From NCBI GenBank assembly GCA_016748015.1, contig JAAOMT010000570.1, positions 651,253 to 715,252 on the forward strand: a stretch of DNA of 64,000 bases, in the 5' to 3' direction. A program made the position numbers and the translations under genes. Below are positions 23,624-37,205 of this stretch, piece by piece. The notes under the pieces are model-generated. The model did not search any database, was not told the DNA's origin, and was given only the letters and a program-made list of their open reading frames with translations. The first letter of the stretch is position 1, and each line of letters starts with the position of its first letter. Origin of the DNA: Geosiphon pyriformis. Its lineage: Eukaryota > Glomeromycota > Glomeromycetes > Archaeosporales > Geosiphonaceae.

Positions 23624-26600
23624 CTATGCAACTATATAGACAGAAACCAAATTACCAATGCTGGAAAAAAACATGTAAGACTTGCAAAAACCAAAATGCA
23701 CACCAAAAGCTTCATCGATACCAAGCAAATCAACCACATCAGCAAAAAGACGCAAAGTCAAACCAGAGACTGAAGTAGGAGACAAGCCATCTAAAGGAAT
23801 CAGTCTGTGCTTCTCCATATAGGCACGATGTTTGGCACAAACTAACCATATCTCATCTCTAAAAGTGAGGCCAAGAAAATGTGCGAAATCAACGATCTTC
23901 AAACATGCCACCTTGGGATTATGGAAGATGGAGACAGCTTCACAAAACCAATTATCAAAAACAAAACCCTTATGAAGAACTATAGATACTGAGGAACCTA
24001 AAATACAAGATAACAACATCTGCAACAAACATAAAAAAAAGACAAAAAAACCAGAAAGTGTTTTCCAAGTGGTCATGTGAGAATCCAACAACTGATGCTG
24101 AGCAGAATCATCAATCTCACAAGAAAAAACATGATCCGACATCTCCACATTATCACAATATAGACACAACACACTGGGATAAAGCCTATTATAAAGCCGC
24201 TTTCGAACAGCCACAGACAACCGATGATACAAAGCCTTTATAAAATAAGAGCGCACATTAGCTGAAATCCTGCTAGTGAAACCAGTGGCCATATGCAAAT
24301 CAGAATGCCACACCAAAGATGAGCAAGACCAATCAACATCAGCCCACAAGTTGTTAGACAAAAATTTAGAACCAGATTCCACTTCCCAACGTGCACGACA
24401 CATGGCATGAAAAGTGTCATGGACAAAGTGCCTTGAATTGCCAGAGACAACGTTGCCATCAGCCACCAAAAGTGTTCATCCAGACAAGGAGGAAGAAACC
24501 AGTCAAAAACAAAATCAGCACCAACAATTACATCAGCATACTCATTTTCCAAAACTCCAGAATAACCTTTGACTTTATGCCAAGTAACATTTAAGACCTT
24601 ACTGGAAATGACGTTGGCAATGTGCTGACGCTCAATCCAATATCGATTCTGGAAATCAGGAGCCACCATACCCAATTCCAATTTGCAAGTATTCAAAGCA
24701 GACTGACTATCCGAAAACAAATGGACATTACTAAAAGCAGGAACACACTTAAAAGCCAACACAATTGCCTATAACTCAGCCATAGTAGATGACATCAAGC
24801 CAAACACATCAACACCCAAACTTATACCAATGTCCTCAAAAAAAGCTGTAGCACCCGCTTTACAGCCAACTGTACCCAAATTTCTCAATGACCCATTAGT
24901 ATAGACAGACAACACCCTTGCATCAACCCACAAAAGACAATCACAGATAGACACAAAGTCAGAAGAACCCAGAATGTCCAAAGGACCAATATTAGTAAGA
25001 ACTGGGATGCGAGCAGGAGAGAAATCCTCACTAGCAAGAAACACAGCAGAAAGCCTGAACCACTCAAAAACAGAACCATGGGAGTCCAGTTTTTTCCATC
25101 ACTTAAATGTGGACCAATTAAAGACTGTACCATGATGATCATGAAGTTGGTCTACAAAGGCCACATCATACCACTAAAGCGAAGGAAAACACCTGGAGAA
25201 AACTGATTCATTCAAAACAGTTGACATGGGCATCCCACTATTGACATGAAAGAAATTGGCAAAAGATCCACCCAAAGACAATTTGCAATTATAAAGCACA
25301 CAAACCACACCTGCCAGAAAATTATTAGAGACACTAACACAAATGCAAACAGGAGAACTCAACAGATGAATAGGGCACTAACATAAAACCTGCAGATCAT
25401 GAGACCTATGAGAGAACAAACGTCTTACAATCCTACCAGAGTTGACAAAATTAATAAGAGAAGCAACCTTGCCTTCAGACTGAATCTGCAGGAAAGATTT
25501 CAAACCATAAAAGGAGGGGTGGTGAATCGAATCACTAGGAAAGTTGAGTAGGAGTTCAGATTTGAGCTTTAGGCCCTTACAAATCATAGCATCCCACTTG
25601 TTGCAAATGCTAATAAGAACAAAGCTAAACTATGTTTTGTAACTAACAATAGGTTGGAGAACCACTGAAACCAAATATAAGAACTGCTTATCTGAGATAG
25701 CTTTTTTTAGAACCAAATTTGTAAAGAAACAAATGTCCGAATGCCCCCTAGCTAAACTAGGTTTGGAAAGACCCTCAGTTGACAGAAATATGTCCAGATA
25801 CCAATGGGATTCACCTTTTTTGGCAACAAAAATAGGTGAACCACTAATAAAAAGAGCAGGATTTCTAACCCTACAATTGATGAGAATAGTTACAGTCTTG
25901 TCATTGTTTATTGAAATGTCATTAATCCAGAAAAACTTGCTAGCAACATCCAAAATGTGTTGAGTAGCACTTTAATTACTGCCAACCCAAATTGTATTAT
26001 CAACAAAGGCACCAGTGACAAAACAGAAAGAAAGCCCAGTCTGCAACTTGACACGACCACTCTTGGAAACAAAATGAGAAATTAGCCTGTACCTACACAT
26101 ACTCTCTTGATGCTTGACTTCACACAAAAGGGGATCATAAAAAATGCACCACAGAAGGGGAGAAAAGACTTCTCCTTGATCTAAACCATCATGGACCTGA
26201 TAACCATCTGTCAAACCAAAATCCATCATGACTCAATTAGTGTGACCTTTGTGAATGCTGCCAAAAAATTGAATGAACCTGTTGCACATTTTAATTCTGA
26301 CCAGACACTTCTCCAAATGCTTCCAGCCAACTGAATCATATGCTTTTCTCATATCCTGCAAGACCAGCCAAAGTTCTCAACAACCAAACCAACCACAAAA
26401 ATGGGGGACTGTATCATTGTACCTTTCAAAACCAAAAAATTGTCACCACAAAGGACATTATGAGTGCTGCATGCAAAAGAAATCCTGTCTGAGAGTATTT
26501 TGGAGAGAATTTTGCGAGCCGTCTCAATCAGTGCAATAAGACAAGTATTTGTAAGAACACCTTCCCATTCATATGGTTTGGGAATCATTGAAACCCAAGC

Positions 26601-28289
26601 TTCCCTCCAGGGGCCAGGAACAGATTTCTCAGACAAACAAGAGTTTAAAAGTACCAAGAACATATTAAAAACTGAAATATTGCAATGTTTCCAAAGCTCA
26701 TTTGAGATACCTAAAAGGCCAGCAGCTTTGCCATCCGGCAGATTAGAAACAACCCCAAACAGTTCATTAAAGTCTATTAAACCCATCACACCAGAAAAAG
26801 CTTCGTCAAAAACATAACCTAGAGGACAATACTGGTGAGACCACACATCATTAACATCGAGCACCACTCTACACCTTCTAGTTCAATCTTCCATAATCTC
26901 ATCTACCTTGGACTTCACTGGAGCAGAATCCAACACCAGTTCATCTCCTACCACCAAATGGTCTAAAACCATCTTGCGGAAGGGTCGCTCTAAAACACTA
27001 TGTACAGTATGACCTTTGTTCAACTCAAAACTCTCCATTCTTTTGTTAATCACCAACTTGATCAGAGATTCTCTGACATGATTTAATTCTGACAACTTAG
27101 ATGAACAGTAGGACTTCCTGATCTTGGCCAAAGCTGAATGAATGGTATCAAAATGGGAACTCAAAAGAAAGAGAGAATTCACAACAGAAGCATTAGCAGG
27201 ATCAATTCTCTTCCATGTATTAAATAGAGAAACAAATTCCTCATAAGAGACCAGATGAGAGGCTTTGACAATCTTTGACACCAAAAGTTCTAATTTGTGA
27301 AATCTGGATAATACTTTATTATAGACACTGTTAAAACTTTTAAACCACTTTTTTTTGAAAATGTTCTCAGCCGACAAATACACCACTTGGTGAAGATAAC
27401 TCCACATTGTGTCCAGGTCCAAACTCATCTTGGCAGCATAAAATTCATCATGGAACATGGCAGCATTCGCCAACGTATTCTCTTTAAACTTGATCCATTC
27501 AGCATCAGCAGCATCCACAAAATTGTACTTTCAACAATCCTTATTCACTTGTTTGCACAATGAGTTCAACTGCGCATCCAGCAAACCACCAAGACCCACA
27601 GAAACAGAAACAGCCTTATGATCAGTATCAAAATACTCTTCAACACCAGACACATCACGATCCAGAATTGTATTAACTAGACTCGACGACACAAACACAT
27701 AATCAATAATTTTAGCCACTCCATGAGAATTGGTCTATGTAGCTTCCTTTCCAAACAAGCTTCCACTCAAAGAGTTGACCAAACCCAAATCAAAACATTT
27801 TCTGAAGCTGGCACTTTTGCGAGAACTATCTTCATTGAAATCACCACCCAAGATGATGAAGGAAGACTTATTTACTGCTTTTGCAATCAAAGAATTGATA
27901 TCATCTGCCTGAGAGAAACGTACTGCCAAAGATAATCCAGCATACAGCCCCAAAATTGACACAGACAGTTTATTTTTGAAGAGAAGCTTGACAGAAAGAA
28001 ACTGGCCAAGAATGTCTGAAATCTTACACACATGCTGAGCCAAGAAATTGTTCATAATGATTGTGATCCCAGAACTCATGTGACCAGAATTCAAACCAGA
28101 AGTAAAAACCCAAATGCCAACAAACTTGTTCATAATCAAAGGGCAAATCCCATTTTTCAACTTAGTCTCAGTAACAATTGAAATCATATTGTTTATTTCT
28201 TTATGCCAATAAATAATATCCTTCTGTTTTGCAGGATTATTTATTCTCCTAACATTGCACGTGGCAATTTTCCAAATATAACTGGTCAT
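23624..28289 (-). pseudogene. LINE copy B ORF2 (APE-RT-RNase H), broken
   Basis: The APE domain is the best preserved of the three comparable copies: WKIATCNVRRIN, TETKLKNG with the catalytic Glu present, LGGDFNED, IDYVFVSS and FDTDHKAV. RT: PDGKAAGLLGISNELWKHC, VPGPWREAWVSMIPKPYEW, and the catalytic box FVDN at 26007-25996 (second Asp changed to Asn). RNase H: VYTNGSL (first Asp changed to Asn), MAELQ, FSDSQSA, HKVKGYSGVLENEYADV. C-terminal finger: CLYCDNVEMSDHVFSC. Stops near 27534, 26880, 25975, 25630 and 24769 among others interrupt it; the stop near 27534 follows KDC where copy A has Trp. Confidence 0.88.
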
Positions 28290-30163
28290 TGAGACGAGAA
28301 GAGGACCAGAGGACACAAACCAGTACACATCTGCTCTAACTTCGCCAAAATCGAGCCAATAGAGGCATCAAGGGCAACCAATTTCGACTCTAAAATGCCA
28401 ACTTTAGAAGTTAGCATCTTGGAACTGCTTAGACCCAATTGAGAATTGTCATTGCCAAAAGAAAAGGAAATAGGCTGAATCATAGGAATATCTAACACCA
28501 TGTTGGAACCCAAATTAGAGTCAGCAACCATAAGAGAATCAAAGATGGATGGGTAAGAAGTACCCACAGAAGGAATCACACTAGAAGGAAGAGCTGAAGA
28601 CACCAAACTGAGATTGTCAAGATGAAGAAGAATGTTCAAAATTCGATCAGATAAGAGCTTCACAGAGTGTTCCAGATGTGCCAAACATATACCGAAGGGG
28701 AAATCGACCATAGAAAGAGGAGGAGGAGTACCACCAGAACTCGAAGCACCAAAGAGCAGAGAACCAGAACCAGAGCCATCATGAGAACCATGAGAGGCTG
28801 AAGCAACTGAGACCACTTAGACCCAGGATTTGCCTCCAAAAGCAACAGGACAAGAGATTGGAACCTTCTTTTTAGCATATAATTTGGCCAACTAGAGACG
28901 AATATCCAAGTTAGCAGGCTTTTTAAATGACTTGGGTAACTGGGAAGCTGATGCAACCCCAGCATCACATTCCAAGGCAGAATGACCAAACTTCCCACAC
29001 CATTCACAGCAAACTAAATCCAATCTAGCTCATGAGAGTTTCACATTACCAAAAATTGGCTCCGTGTGAAAAGCTGATTTTATAGTGTCATCAGATTCAA
29101 AACAGACCACAGCACAGCAAGTTCTATTGCCAGTCTCCAATAAATGATTGATAACACAAGTTTTCCCACCAGCTCCTTCCAAAAAAGTCACAAGATCATG
29201 AGCTGTCATTCCCACTGGCAATGTGAAAAGAAGCGCCCTGAATTGATCCCTAAAAGCCCATGTCTCATGATCTCCCACAGCCTTGGCCACATGCACAGAA
29301 TTTTTTCCAATAAGGAATGACCATTTTGATGCTAACAGATCAGTCTGGCTAGATTCAGCGAACTTCACCACAGCCTTCTGCCACAGCCCAATTAACTGAA
29401 CTTTGATAGACACAATCTGACCATACTCAGATACTACGGCAATGATCATTTCTTTTGGTATGTCCATGAGAATTTCTTTTATCACCACAGCCCAATCTGA
29501 ATGCATTCCTTGTCTCTTGAGATCAGTGTTTATGATGATCCCATTTTCTCCAACCAATAATGCAGCTTTTTTCATGCTTTCTTCTGATGTGAAAGTGGAT
29601 CTAATGATCCCTTCAAATTTTGAGGGGGTAGTGGCCCCCCCAAAACCAATGATTTTTGAGAAAATTTTTCTTATGAGTTGAGTCTTCGCCATTACCAATT
29701 TGTCTTTCACATTTGAGATATTGATATCCAAAGCAAATGATTTCTTAACCACTACTTCCACTTGAGTCTTAATAATTTTAGGGTCTAACCAAACCCTGTT
29801 CAGAGAGATACCAAGAGGAAGAGAGAGGGGACCACCATCATTATCATCTATGTTATAATCCAAGGAACCAAGAGGGGAACCGCAGTCCAAATTATTTTTA
29901 ACTCTCTTTGCCTTAAGAATCATTGCAGCTGAGCTGAAAAGAGAACCATCACTACCACCAGCCAATATGTCACTAGCAACACTGTCACCAGAATCACTCT
30001 CCATATCTAAGTATTGATTTTCTTTAGAACAAGGTTTGGCCAAAACAGCTTCTTGATTACCACCAGACTGAATCATATGGTGAAAGAAAACCCTTTTTTT
30101 TTGAGAGGAGAAGCCACCAGTAGAACCAGAAAAAGCACCAACAGAAACTTTCCTATTCAACAT
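28286..30163 (-). pseudogene. LINE copy B ORF1 (CCHC knuckle), nearly intact
   Basis: Begins at the conserved Met at 30163 (MLNRKVSVGAFSG); the frame is open further upstream to 30235. It is one open stretch to about 29030, where TGG has become TGA just before the knuckle. The knuckle CEWCGKFGHSALEC has ideal CX2CX4HX4C spacing. Two more stops follow: TAG near 28894 and TAA at 28819-28817, the latter at the same codon as in copy A. The end LTSKVGILESKLVAL matches copies A and C. The terminal TGA overlaps the ORF2 ATG. Confidence 0.85.
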
Positions 30164-32723
30164 ACCACTGCTGGAAACAGCTTCCAGGTCCACAATAAAT
30201 GGATTATTTGTAAGAGAAATAGTAAAATATAGCAAGTAAAAAAAACAAAAAACAAAAAAACTTCTTTCAAAAACATGTTCTTTGGAGAATTTGGAATGTA
30301 GGAGAAAAAGAATTTTTTTTTTTTTTTTTTGTATTTTTTATAATTTATTATAATATAATATGGTTTTAGCATTTTTGTTAATATAAATATTTATTATAAA
30401 TAAGATAGTTTTAAATTTGTTTTTGTATAATATTTTGTTTTTGTTAAAATACTTTTTCTTTAAACTAAAATATTAATAAATATTAGTATAATTATTAATA
30501 AATAGATGTGTTTATTTGGTAGATTTAAACTTGAATTATTCTTGATCAGCTGTTAGCATTAGTGTTTTTAGCTTTTTTTTTATAATGCACTTTGTATAAA
30601 AATTGTTGTAGATAGATATTCTATTTTATATATTTTTTTTTTAATTGTGTTTGTTAAACAATTAGATTAATTTTTTATAATTTATATATAGATTAAATAG
30701 CTAGTAAAAATAATATCTTTAGTTTTGTATAATCCAATAAATAATAAAACATTCTAAGTTTGTAATATTGTATATTTTTTTGGCTGTACTAGTGTTTTGG
30801 TTAATATAAGCAATAAAATATTTTCAATTATTAAATTTAATTTGTAATAGAACTGTTTTTAAAGTATTTTTTAATGTATTTATGGCTATAATAAATTATT
30901 TTGTAAAGTTTGAATACATTAAAATTGAACTTTAATCAGTTAACACTTAAGATAATTAAAAGTTTTTTGTTAGTTTGTTTTCTATAAATAAAAAACATGT
31001 TTTAAAAGTAGATAATAAAAAAGTTTAATAATGTTCAAAAATTTTTGATAAATTAGTAATAGTATTTAGCAAATTCTAAAAATTTTTATAGTTTTTGTAA
31101 ATTGGTTGGTGCTAAAAAATTTTTAATCTTTTGAACTTTGTTTGAATTCAATTTTATACTGTTTTTTTAATAATATGTCTTAAAATATAAGCTTAGTTTT
31201 TTCAAAGAAGTATTTGTTAAAATTAAATTTGAGTTCTATATTTTAAAAACAATTAAAAATTTGTTAAAAATAAAGTAAATAGTTATTAAATATCTTTGAA
31301 AATACATTAGTGTTGTCTAAGTAAACAATAATTAATTTTTACAGAATTTTTTATATACAATATTTATTAAGTATTGAAAAATAGTTAAAATATTGCAAAT
31401 TTCAAAAAACATTCGAAATTTTTATCTTGAATTGTAAATATGGTTTTTTTTTTTTATTTAAATTTATTTTTACTTGCCAATATCTGCTAATTAAGTCTAA
31501 TAAGAAAAACTATTTTTTATTTTTTAAATTGTCTAAAATTTTTTAAATAAAAGAAGTTAAGTAATTATTTTTTTGAATTATATTATTAAGTTTTTAATAA
31601 TTAATACAAAAACATTTTTTTTGATAATTAGAATAATTAATAAGAACTATAAGCTTAAAAACTTCTTAATTAAACTATTATTTAGTATTTATTGTATTTT
31701 TTGTTTGATTAGATTGTTTTTATTTAAAGTAACTTGATAGATTTATTGTTTAATAAGTCTAATATTTCTTATATTAATCTTATGTTTTACAATATTAATA
31801 TATCTAAATTTGTTTTTGTTAACAAAAATATTAGTATATTGGTTTAGTAAAACTTTAAATTATATTTGCTAAAAAATACTTAAATTTTTAATATTAAATT
31901 TATCAATTTTTTCTGGTATAAATAAATAATTTTTCTTTAATATGTTTTAAACTTAAAAAGTAATATTAAAAAATAAAAATAATTATGTAAAATCAGAAAT
32001 AGATTAGAGTTTTTTGGAATCTTAAATATCTAAAGTAATAAAACTAATAAGAGTTTTTTTAGAAATTTTAATAATATTGTTTATTAGATTGTATATAAAG
32101 ATCTTAAAATATTTGTAGATTTTGGCAAAAATATAAAAATTTATAATATTAGTCAAGTAACAGATTTCTGAAGCAGCTTTAAACAATAGTATTTAGTCTT
32201 GATTTTTTTATTTAATTTTTATAATATATTATTAATATAATAAGATTAAGATAATAGTATTAATATAGATAAATTTTATCTTATTACTAAAATTATTTAT
32301 ATAATTAATTTATATATTTTCTTTTTTACTAGATCTAAATTTTTGAAATTTTTTAATAATAAGATTTAATTCTTTTTAAGTGTTTATTAAAATAAGTTAA
32401 AAGATTTTGATAAAAGACAAAAAGATAATTTGAACAATTTTTTTTGTAATTTAACTATATAAGATTTATCAAAGTTGTTTTAAAGCATTACAATAATATT
32501 CTCAATATATTTAACATTAATTATTCTTTTTTTGATATCAATTTTTTTGTTTATAAGACTTAAATAAAATACAATTTGAATTATAGTATTAATAAAATTT
32601 TTTAAAGTTTATTTAAGATCTATTTTTATAAAAAAATAGAGTATTATAATTACAAAAAATTATTTAGAATATTTTAAATCAAATTTAATATTATTTGTAT
32701 GTATTCTTTTAGAGCATATTTTT

Positions 32724-32750
32724 TTATTGTTATTGTTATTGTTATTGTTA
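32724..32750. repeat. (TTGTTA)n microsatellite
   Basis: About four and a half units of a hexanucleotide within the AT desert. Confidence 0.8.
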
Positions 32751-34559
32751 TATTATTTTAGTTCCAATTTCTTAAAAAGATTTAAATAGACAAGATATTA
32801 TTTTATTTTAATAATCATATTTGGCTTTTAAAATATAATGTTATTTGTATTTAATAAGTATTTTTTTTAGGTTTTTTGAGTTCAAAAATTGGATAGAGTA
32901 TTTAAAATAGTAAATTAAATAAGAAATTAGATTTATTATTGTATTAAAAATAGCAAAAAATTAAATAATAATTATATAATTTTATGTTAAAGTTAGCCAG
33001 TTTTTGTTTCTGCTCTTTTTTTATAAGAACAAGCTTTTAATAATATTCTTAAAATGCTTTAAAGTTATTAATAAAAAGATTATTTATTTTTTTAACTATT
33101 ATAGAGACATTTTTAATAACATATATTTCTTTTAACAGTTGTATTTTCTTATTTTATAAAAGCTATTTTTCAAATTTTATATTTATAATAAAGATATAAG
33201 TTTAATTAGTTAATTGTTTAACTATAAACAGCAACAAATAAGGTTTTTTTGCATAACTAATTATTAATTAAAATAATATATTAACAAAATTTATTGCATG
33301 TTCTTTTTTTATTAAACAAGATTTTTTCACAAATAAAATATAATATATTATTCTATTTGTTTTGTTATTTTGAGTGTTTAAATTGTTTTAATATACAAAA
33401 ATGACAATAATATTTGGTAACAATAGATTATACTTTATTATATATTTATTAATAATAGTTTTTTTTCAAATTTACATAGATTAATTTTGGTTAATGGTAA
33501 GATTAATTGTATAATTTGGTAAAATATATACAGAAATCAAAACTTGTGATTTTTTTTTAGCTTTTTTTTTTTCAAGTGAGTGATAGAAGTAATTTTGTTT
33601 TGAAATTATTGATTTAAAAAATTTGGTATATTTTTAGAGTAAATTATACTACAAATTTTTTAAATTTAATAAGAAATTGTTTTAAAATTGCTGTTTTAAA
33701 ATATTTATAGATGGTGAAAACTCGAATATACTGACTGTTAAATATAATTTAAAGCTCTTGAATATTTTAGTTCAAAGTAGTATAAACTTTAATCAATCAA
33801 TTATTTTCAATTAACACTTAATATTAAATTGTTTCTATAATCAAAACTTTAGTAAAAATCTTAATCTTATCAATTTTAAAAAGAAAATTATTAATTTTTT
33901 CAATTGGTATTTTGGTATTTTTATCTGCAATAATTATTTTGATTATAGTAGCCTAATTAATTTATAAGCTATTTTATGATTATGTTATTAGCTAATCTAC
34001 TATTAAGTATTAATTTAATATTTATTTATTTTACTATAATATTAGTATATATTATTATAATTAGTTTAGCTTAGTTGATAACAACTTTATTAAAAAATTT
34101 GGAATGTTTAAACTGTTAATATTAAATAAAAATATGGTTACAAGAGTTTTGTTTTTAGTAATTATAACTAGAAAAATCAAAGTAGTAATGATTTAATTAG
34201 TAAAAAAAAAAGATTAATAGACTTAACTATAGCTTTTTTTTCTAAGATATAATATTACCAAAATTTTGGATTTAATAAAATTAAGATATAAAATTTAATT
34301 TAGATAATTGGTTAAAATTACTTATAATAATAAGTTGTTATAATTTATAATTTGAGTTGATATTATTAAAAATTGAGATTGATTTCTAAAATTACTTTTT
34401 TATTCTTGGCTATAATTAATAGTTCTGAATCTTAAATTATTGTTTTAAGAAACTTAATACTAAAATTGAAGTTGTATTATCATTTAAAAATATTAATAAT
34501 AATTTAGTAGTGGCTAAAATAAACATTAAAATTGTTAATATTGTAAAATAAAATAGTAA

Positions 34560-35200
34560 TATCTTATTAGTTGTAAATATCTTAGTTGTTGTTGATATTG
34601 GTTTTTATGATTTTAATCTGCCATTTTTTTGTAGCAATTTTTTATAATATAACTAGATTTTGACAATAATAACAATTTCGGAAAACTTATTTTTAATGTT
34701 TTTGTTGCTATTAATATTATTATTATTATTAGTACTTAAAACTATTATTATTTTTTTGATATTGAAATGGCTAATAGATTCTTAAATTTTTTACTTTTTT
34801 GAATTAATTTTTTACTTAATTAAATAAGCTTTATATTAATATCTGAGGTTTTTTTTATGGCTAAGTTAATAACTTGGATATAATTGGTTTTTTGTTTAGT
34901 TAATTTAAAATTATGGACAAATATTATTGTATTTTGCAAATTTTTAGAATAATAAAATCTAATAAATTAAAAAATATTGCTTCTTAGTTCTTAATAAATT
35001 GGTTTAGAATTTAATTAGATGTATAATAATCTTATTTAATAATTTAAATTTAATAAAAACTTTGATTGAATTGTTTAAAATAAATAATTACAGCTTTATA
35101 ATTTTTTGGTTTTATAATATTAAACTAATTTTGTAGTTTAATTAAAATATTTAGATCATGAAAATATTGTAGAAAAGCGAGTTTAAAGGCAGTAAAGTCA
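34560..35200 (-). mobile_element. Possible decayed LTR-retrotransposon gag relic
   Basis: On the minus strand at 34678-34625 an Asn-rich stretch is followed by codons that read, with one frame change, as CYYC...YIIKNCYKK, resembling a CX2CX4HX4C knuckle with His changed to Tyr. Farther downstream on the same strand (about 32190-32080) a translated stretch NIINFYIFAKIYKYF weakly resembles the NYYRFI..FAKI.KPL segment of Ty3/Gypsy RT. Both matches are weak and could be chance in such AT-rich DNA. Confidence 0.22.
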
Positions 35201-36264
35201 GTTGGTTTTTTATTAAAACTTTAGTATTATGAATTAGTAGTTTTAGTTAAGAAGAAAAATAAGACTTAAATTGTTTTGATATTATCTTAATTGTTTATCA
35301 TAATTGTTTTTTTAGCTTTAACAATTCAAGTATATGTATTTTTTTTTTTTTTAAAAAATTTTTTTAATTTAATAATGTTTTTGTATACTATAACAAAAAT
35401 AATAAAAATTGTTTATTAATTAACAAAAATAAAATTGGCAGTAGTATATTTGGTTGTTTAATTGAACTTATTGCTAACTGTTTTTTTATTAGTTATTATA
35501 AAAGATTAAAACAATAATATTCTTTTTAAAGAGATAATTATTAATTTAGTTAGTGGTTATAATATTTGTTATTTCTAAGTAGAAGTATTTTATAAAGTAA
35601 TATTTGTTATTAGAGTAAGATTTTTAAATAATATTTTGTATTTTTCCAATAATTTAGTCCAAAGATTTTTGTTAAAGTTTTAGAAATAAAAATTTTTGAA
35701 GTTTTAAGCTATAATTTAGTAGGCTAATTAAGTAATATTCTATTTTTTAAAGTTTGATAATATAATAATATTGTTGGTAATAGAAATTTTGACTTTTTGC
35801 TAATAGTAGGTTGCAATTTTTTTTGTTTATTGTTATTGAATATTGTTTTTAGTATTTGATTCGAATTCTCTAAAGAAGTATTAATATTATAGTTTTTTTT
35901 AAGTTATAGATAACAGTTTTGTATATATATCTTAATTTTCTTGTTAATAAGGAGAAAAGTTTTTATAATTGCTTTTTTAATAATAGGTTTTAATAAATTT
36001 GCTTTTTAAATTTTTTAATATTAACTGTTCTGCTTAAATAATAGTTAACTTTAGCATATATATAATAGAAAAATTTATTTTTAATTGTAAATATTTCTTC
36101 TAAGATTTTTAAATCTTTTTAAAAGTGTAAATATAATGTTTTTCTAAAAGACAAGTGATTTTTTTTAATTATTTTAATAGTTACTATTTTGTAAATTTCT
36201 GAATGTTTTGTCTCTGTAGATTTTATAATTTTATAAAAAATATTAAATATTATAGATAAACTTG

Positions 36265-37205
36265 ACAGAATATATTTATAATATTTTCACTTATAATTTA
36301 ATATTAAGAGCAAATTAATTTTAAATAAATTAGTTGTAATAGTAAAATTGGTTATCAATCTTTAAAAGTTTTTTTTTTGAAGTTTTACTTGTTAAATTTT
36401 TTGATTATAAGGCATAAAAATTTGTTTTTATTGTAGTATTAATGTTATAATTGTGTTATTCTATGCTAATTGATTACAATTGCTAAAGTTCAGTATTGTT
36501 TTTTTATTTTTTTGGTAAACTAATAAAATTAAGTTTAATATTCAAACTTAAAAAAAGCTTTTCTCTTTTATTAAATTATCATAAAATCTATTTTTAAACA
36601 GTTAATTTTTAATGTTACTGCTTTATAAAATAAAATAAAATAAAAATTAATATTTTGTTAATTACTATAATTAAAAGCAATTAGTTCAAATTATTAAGAT
36701 TCTAAAAGTATTTATGCTAATAGTATTTGGTCTGGAATAAAAATAAATAAAACAATTAATTCGATTTTAATAATCAAAAGTTTGGAATTATGTATTCATA
36801 AGTTAAATAATAATATTTTATTAAATTTGTTATAAAATATAGAAAAAATAAAATAAAGTTTATTTAAACTAAAGATAAAATATTAGAAAGAAATTGATTC
36901 TTGTATGTTTTTTTTTATCTATTAAAACTACTTATTTTTATACATTTTTTTTAATTTTATAAAATTGTTTTTAATTGCTTATTATTATTAATTATTAATT
37001 ATTATTTTAATTATTTTTTTATATTATTATTGATTATTCTGTTTTATTTTATATTATTGTGTATTATTTTAAGTTATTTTATATTGTTTTGCTTTATTTT
37101 GTTTTATTCTGTATTATTTTATGTTATTATGTTTGTTTTTATATTATTATATAGTATTTATGTTTTTTTAATAAGTTTTTGATTAATTTCTACTTGAATA
37201 ATATT
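36265..37205 (+). repeat. Dispersed ~0.9 kb AT-rich repeat, copy 2
   Basis: Direct copy of 18310-19250. Similarity fades just after TACTTGAATA at the right end, and no half-LINE ORF follows it. Confidence 0.6.

Larger units (their letters stand above)
23461..30330 (-). mobile_element. LINE copy B, full length, minus strand, dead
   Basis: Same family and domain order as copy A. The 5-prime end is near 30330, just before a long T run, and the 3-prime end is the GGACCTCACTCATT motif followed by an (AAT)n tail. ORF1 is nearly intact, ORF2 has several stops, and the RT active site is FVDN. Confidence 0.9.
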
